A stretch of 22,980 nt of DNA, from positions 1 to 22,980 of IMG/VR virus record IMGVR_UViG_3300032116_001365. One strand, written 5' to 3'. The notes under the pieces are model-generated. The model was not told the origin of the DNA and did no database searches. It was given only the letters and a program-made list of their open reading frames with translations. This document shows, one piece after another, positions 21,498 to 22,980 of the stretch (position 1 is the stretch's first letter; each line of letters begins with the position of its first letter). The DNA comes from a virus. A program made the translations under genes and the position numbers.

Positions 21498-22980
21498 ATG
21501 ACTAATTTGCATAAAGCATTTTGGCACTCTGAAGATAACTCTATAAAGTTATCCATGCCAATCGCTAAAGTCGATAAAGAAAAACGTATGGTTTCAGGGT
21601 TCGCAACCCTAGACAATGTTGACAAGCAGTCAGACATTGTCCCAACAGATGTTAGTATTAAGGCATTTGAAAGATTCCGTGGAAATCTAAGAGAAATGCA
21701 CATGCCTATCGCAGTCGGTAGAGTAATGTCATTCAAAGCAGATAAATTTTATAACAAAGAAGAAGATAAGTTTTATAATGGGGTGTATGTAGATGCTTAC
21801 ATTTCTAAAGGTGCTCAAGACACTTGGGAAAAAGTTCTTGACGGTACTCTTTCTGGTTTTTCTATTGGCGGTAGTATTAAAGATAGTGAAGATCAATATG
21901 ACCCCCAGATGGATAAAGCAATTAGAGTTATTAAAGATTATGACTTGAGTGAATTATCTTTAGTAGATAATCCAGCAAATCAATTTGCAAACATTTTATC
22001 TATTCAAAAGAAAGAAGATGGAACTAATGTTGTTGATGGATTTTTATCTAAGATGACTGTTGAAAATGTATATTGGTCAAAAGATAATGGATTAGTTAGA
22101 CTTTCTAAAGAAGAAGATCCACGTACAGGTGAATTACTAATTGGATTTGTTGAAACAACAGATACAGAAAAAACACAAAGAATTAAAGACTTATTAAAAG
22201 AACATGGTGCAATCACAAACGAAATGACACCAAATAAAAATCCACATTCAATGGATGATTGTGAAGATCCAAAAAATTGCCCAGATCATATGGCAATGTG
22301 GCATGATAAAGAAGAAAAAGAAGAAATGGGTAAAGCAAGTAATGTTAGAGTTGGCGACATGGTATCTTGGAACTCAAGCGGTGGTACTGCAAGAGGAAAA
22401 GTTACTAGAGTCGTTCGCAATGGAAAAATAAAGGTTCCAAATAGTTCTTTTACTATTACAGGAACGCCAGAAGATCCAGCAGTTGCTATTAGGGTTTACA
22501 GAGATGGAAAACCTACGGATACAATTGTCGGACACAAGATGAAAACATTAAGAATGAATTCATCAAAATCACTTGATGGGATGTCAATTGATAATTCCGT
22601 AAAGGAGGGGAATAATATGGCAAATACAGAAAAAGAAGTAACTAAGGCAGTTGAAGACGAAGTAGTCGTTGTAGATGAAATCGTTGAGTCTGAAACAGCA
22701 GAAGCAGAAGTAGCAGCAGAAGCACCAGCAGAAGCAGCAGCAGAAGCACCAGCAGAAGCAGCAGCAGAAGCACCAGCAGAAGCAGCAGCAGAAGCACCAG
22801 CAGAAGCAGCAGCAGAAGCACCAGCAGAAGCAGCAGCAGAAGCAGTTGAAAAATCTGATACTGTAGTTGAAGATGCCACCACTCCTGCTGAAGAGAGCAA
22901 AGATGCTGACTTGGCAAAGGCTGTTGAAACAGTCAAAACTTCTGTTGAAGAAGTTAGCAAGTCCGTTACTGCAGCAGTTG
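21498..22980 (+). CDS. Prohead protease (XkdF/S78_2-like) fused to HVA1/Tudor-like and scaffold-like regions, partial
   Basis: Open from ATG 21498 to the window end (494 codons), no stop seen. Residues about 5-175 are an XkdF-like serine protease: MVSGFATLDNVDKQSDIV, candidate catalytic H68 (REMHMP), S122 (SGFSIGG) and E152 (SELSLVDNPAN), as in herpesvirus-fold prohead proteases that cleave scaffold and capsid. Residues 255-270 contain C-x5-C-x3-H-x4-H, a possible metal site. Residues about 282-355 (VRVGDMVSWNSSGGTARGKV ... GHKMKTLRMN) match the HVA1/Tudor-like small domain from memory. From residue 374 the sequence is acidic, Ala/Glu-rich and repetitive, like a scaffold. An internal start at 22617 is described separately. 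Confidence 0.85.
   Translation, partial: MTNLHKAFWHSEDNSIKLSMPIAKVDKEKRMVSGFATLDNVDKQSDIVPTDVSIKAFERFRGNLREMHMPIAVGRVMSFKADKFYNKEEDKFYNGVYVDAYISKGAQDTWEKVLDGTLSGFSIGGSIKDSEDQYDPQMDKAIRVIKDYDLSELSLVDNPANQFANILSIQKKEDGTNVVDGFLSKMTVENVYWSKDNGLVRLSKEEDPRTGELLIGFVETTDTEKTQRIKDLLKEHGAITNEMTPNKNPHSMDDCEDPKNCPDHMAMWHDKEEKEEMGKASNVRVGDMVSWNSSGGTARGKVTRVVRNGKIKVPNSSFTITGTPEDPAVAIRVYRDGKPTDTIVGHKMKTLRMNSSKSLDGMSIDNSVKEGNNMANTEKEVTKAVEDEVVVVDEIVESETAEAEVAAEAPAEAAAEAPAEAAAEAPAEAAAEAPAEAAAEAPAEAAAEAVEKSDTVVEDATTPAEESKDADLAKAVETVKTSVEEVSKSVTAAV
22601..22608 (+). promoter_or_regulatory. Strong internal ribosome binding site inside the protease gene
   Basis: AAAGGAGG, a near-perfect Shine-Dalgarno, lies 8 nt before an in-frame ATG at 22617. 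It encodes VKEG in the protease frame, so it is not forced by codon constraint. It decides the start of the proposed nested product. Confidence 0.7.
22617..22980 (+). CDS. Nested in-frame scaffold-like protein (candidate), partial
   Basis: Starting at the ATG at 22617, in the same frame as the protease (its residue 374), and open to the window end. The visible 121 residues begin MANTEKEVTKAVEDEV, continue through an acidic valine-rich stretch, five AEAPAEAA repeats (residues 34-73), then VEKSDTVVEDATTPAEES and a probable helical segment (LAKAVETVKTSVEEVSKSV). Capsid scaffolds are commonly acidic, helical and expressed in excess. In lambda the scaffold Nu3 is made from an in-frame internal start in the protease gene C. 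Here the strong ribosome binding site suggests the same logic. It may equally be only the C-terminal part of one long protein. Confidence 0.55.
   Translation, partial: MANTEKEVTKAVEDEVVVVDEIVESETAEAEVAAEAPAEAAAEAPAEAAAEAPAEAAAEAPAEAAAEAPAEAAAEAVEKSDTVVEDATTPAEESKDADLAKAVETVKTSVEEVSKSVTAAV
22716..22835 (+). repeat. Five perfect copies of a 24-bp tandem repeat (AEAPAEAA)
   Basis: Units start at 22716, 22740, 22764, 22788 and 22812 and are identical (GCAGAAGCACCAGCAGAAGC plus AGCA). Each codes Ala-Glu-Ala-Pro-Ala-Glu-Ala-Ala. The exact identity, codon for codon, points to recent expansion by slippage. There are no spacers, so it is not a CRISPR array. The encoded region is likely a flexible, extended linker. 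Confidence 0.9.

Noticed and set aside
22716-22835. CRISPR array
   Set aside because: The repeats are contiguous with no spacers and in frame within a coding sequence.
22496-22960. Ala/Ser-rich and Leu-rich minus-strand frames opposite the scaffold-like region
   Set aside because: They are by-products of the 24-bp repeat read in reverse; the plus-strand frame has domains, catalytic residues and ribosome binding sites.

Overview
This window looks like 23 kb of an AT-rich tailed double-stranded DNA phage (Caudoviricetes), seen from its tail and lysis genes through to its portal and capsid-assembly genes. Nearly every recognisable product is a phage structural, lysis or accessory protein. Genes are packed with 1-10 nt gaps or TAATG/ATGA overlaps, and I saw no tRNA, integrase or insertion sequence. 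The host is inferred to be an actinobacterium. The grounds are a secreted lytic transglycosylase of the actinobacterial style (DPYAQID, C-x-AW, terminal GWY), several apparently leaderless genes, and a Crp/GlxR-like operator. Several small proteins also resemble those of marine and freshwater phages.

Layout: 1-9613 (+) is a tail-fibre/adhesin block. It holds three glycine-rich proteins (the first only as its last residues), two small paralogues sharing a YAGIG(Y/F) motif, an Mtd-like fibre N-terminus, a 1004-aa multi-domain structural protein, a collagen-like fibre and two beta-rich paralogues. 9616-9958 is an isolated putative holin unit with its own promoter and a GNRA-capped terminator. 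9978-12379 (+) is a coupled operon: a Cys-containing structural protein, a six-Cys zinc-ribbon protein, a small phage protein and a GT-B glycosyltransferase; 12387-12905 (+) is an unknown gene. 12902-13846 (-) holds the lytic transglycosylase and a small Cys protein, separated by a 210-bp AT-rich regulatory or origin-like region. 13850-15862 (+) is a complete class II (B12-dependent) ribonucleotide reductase. 15894-21453 (+) encodes a 1208-aa LamG-like tail protein, a small conserved protein and the portal. From 21498 to the window end runs an XkdF-like prohead protease fused to an HVA1/Tudor-like domain and an Ala/Glu-rich scaffold-like tail.

The most interesting points are: (1) a strong in-frame internal ribosome binding site and start within the protease gene, suggesting a lambda C/Nu3-style nested scaffold; (2) two interlocked divergent promoters sharing a 12-bp palindrome between the reductase and the small Cys gene, which also places the conventional ATG of the reductase inside its own -10 box; (3) a near-consensus Crp/GlxR site upstream of the lysis gene; (4) a recurring leaderless or very-short-leader promoter layout; (5) duplicated glycine-rich plus YAGIG cassettes and a Ser-Ala-Ser motif recurring across unrelated tail proteins beside a glycosyltransferase gene.

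All identifications come from reading the sequence and from memory of families. No database search was run.
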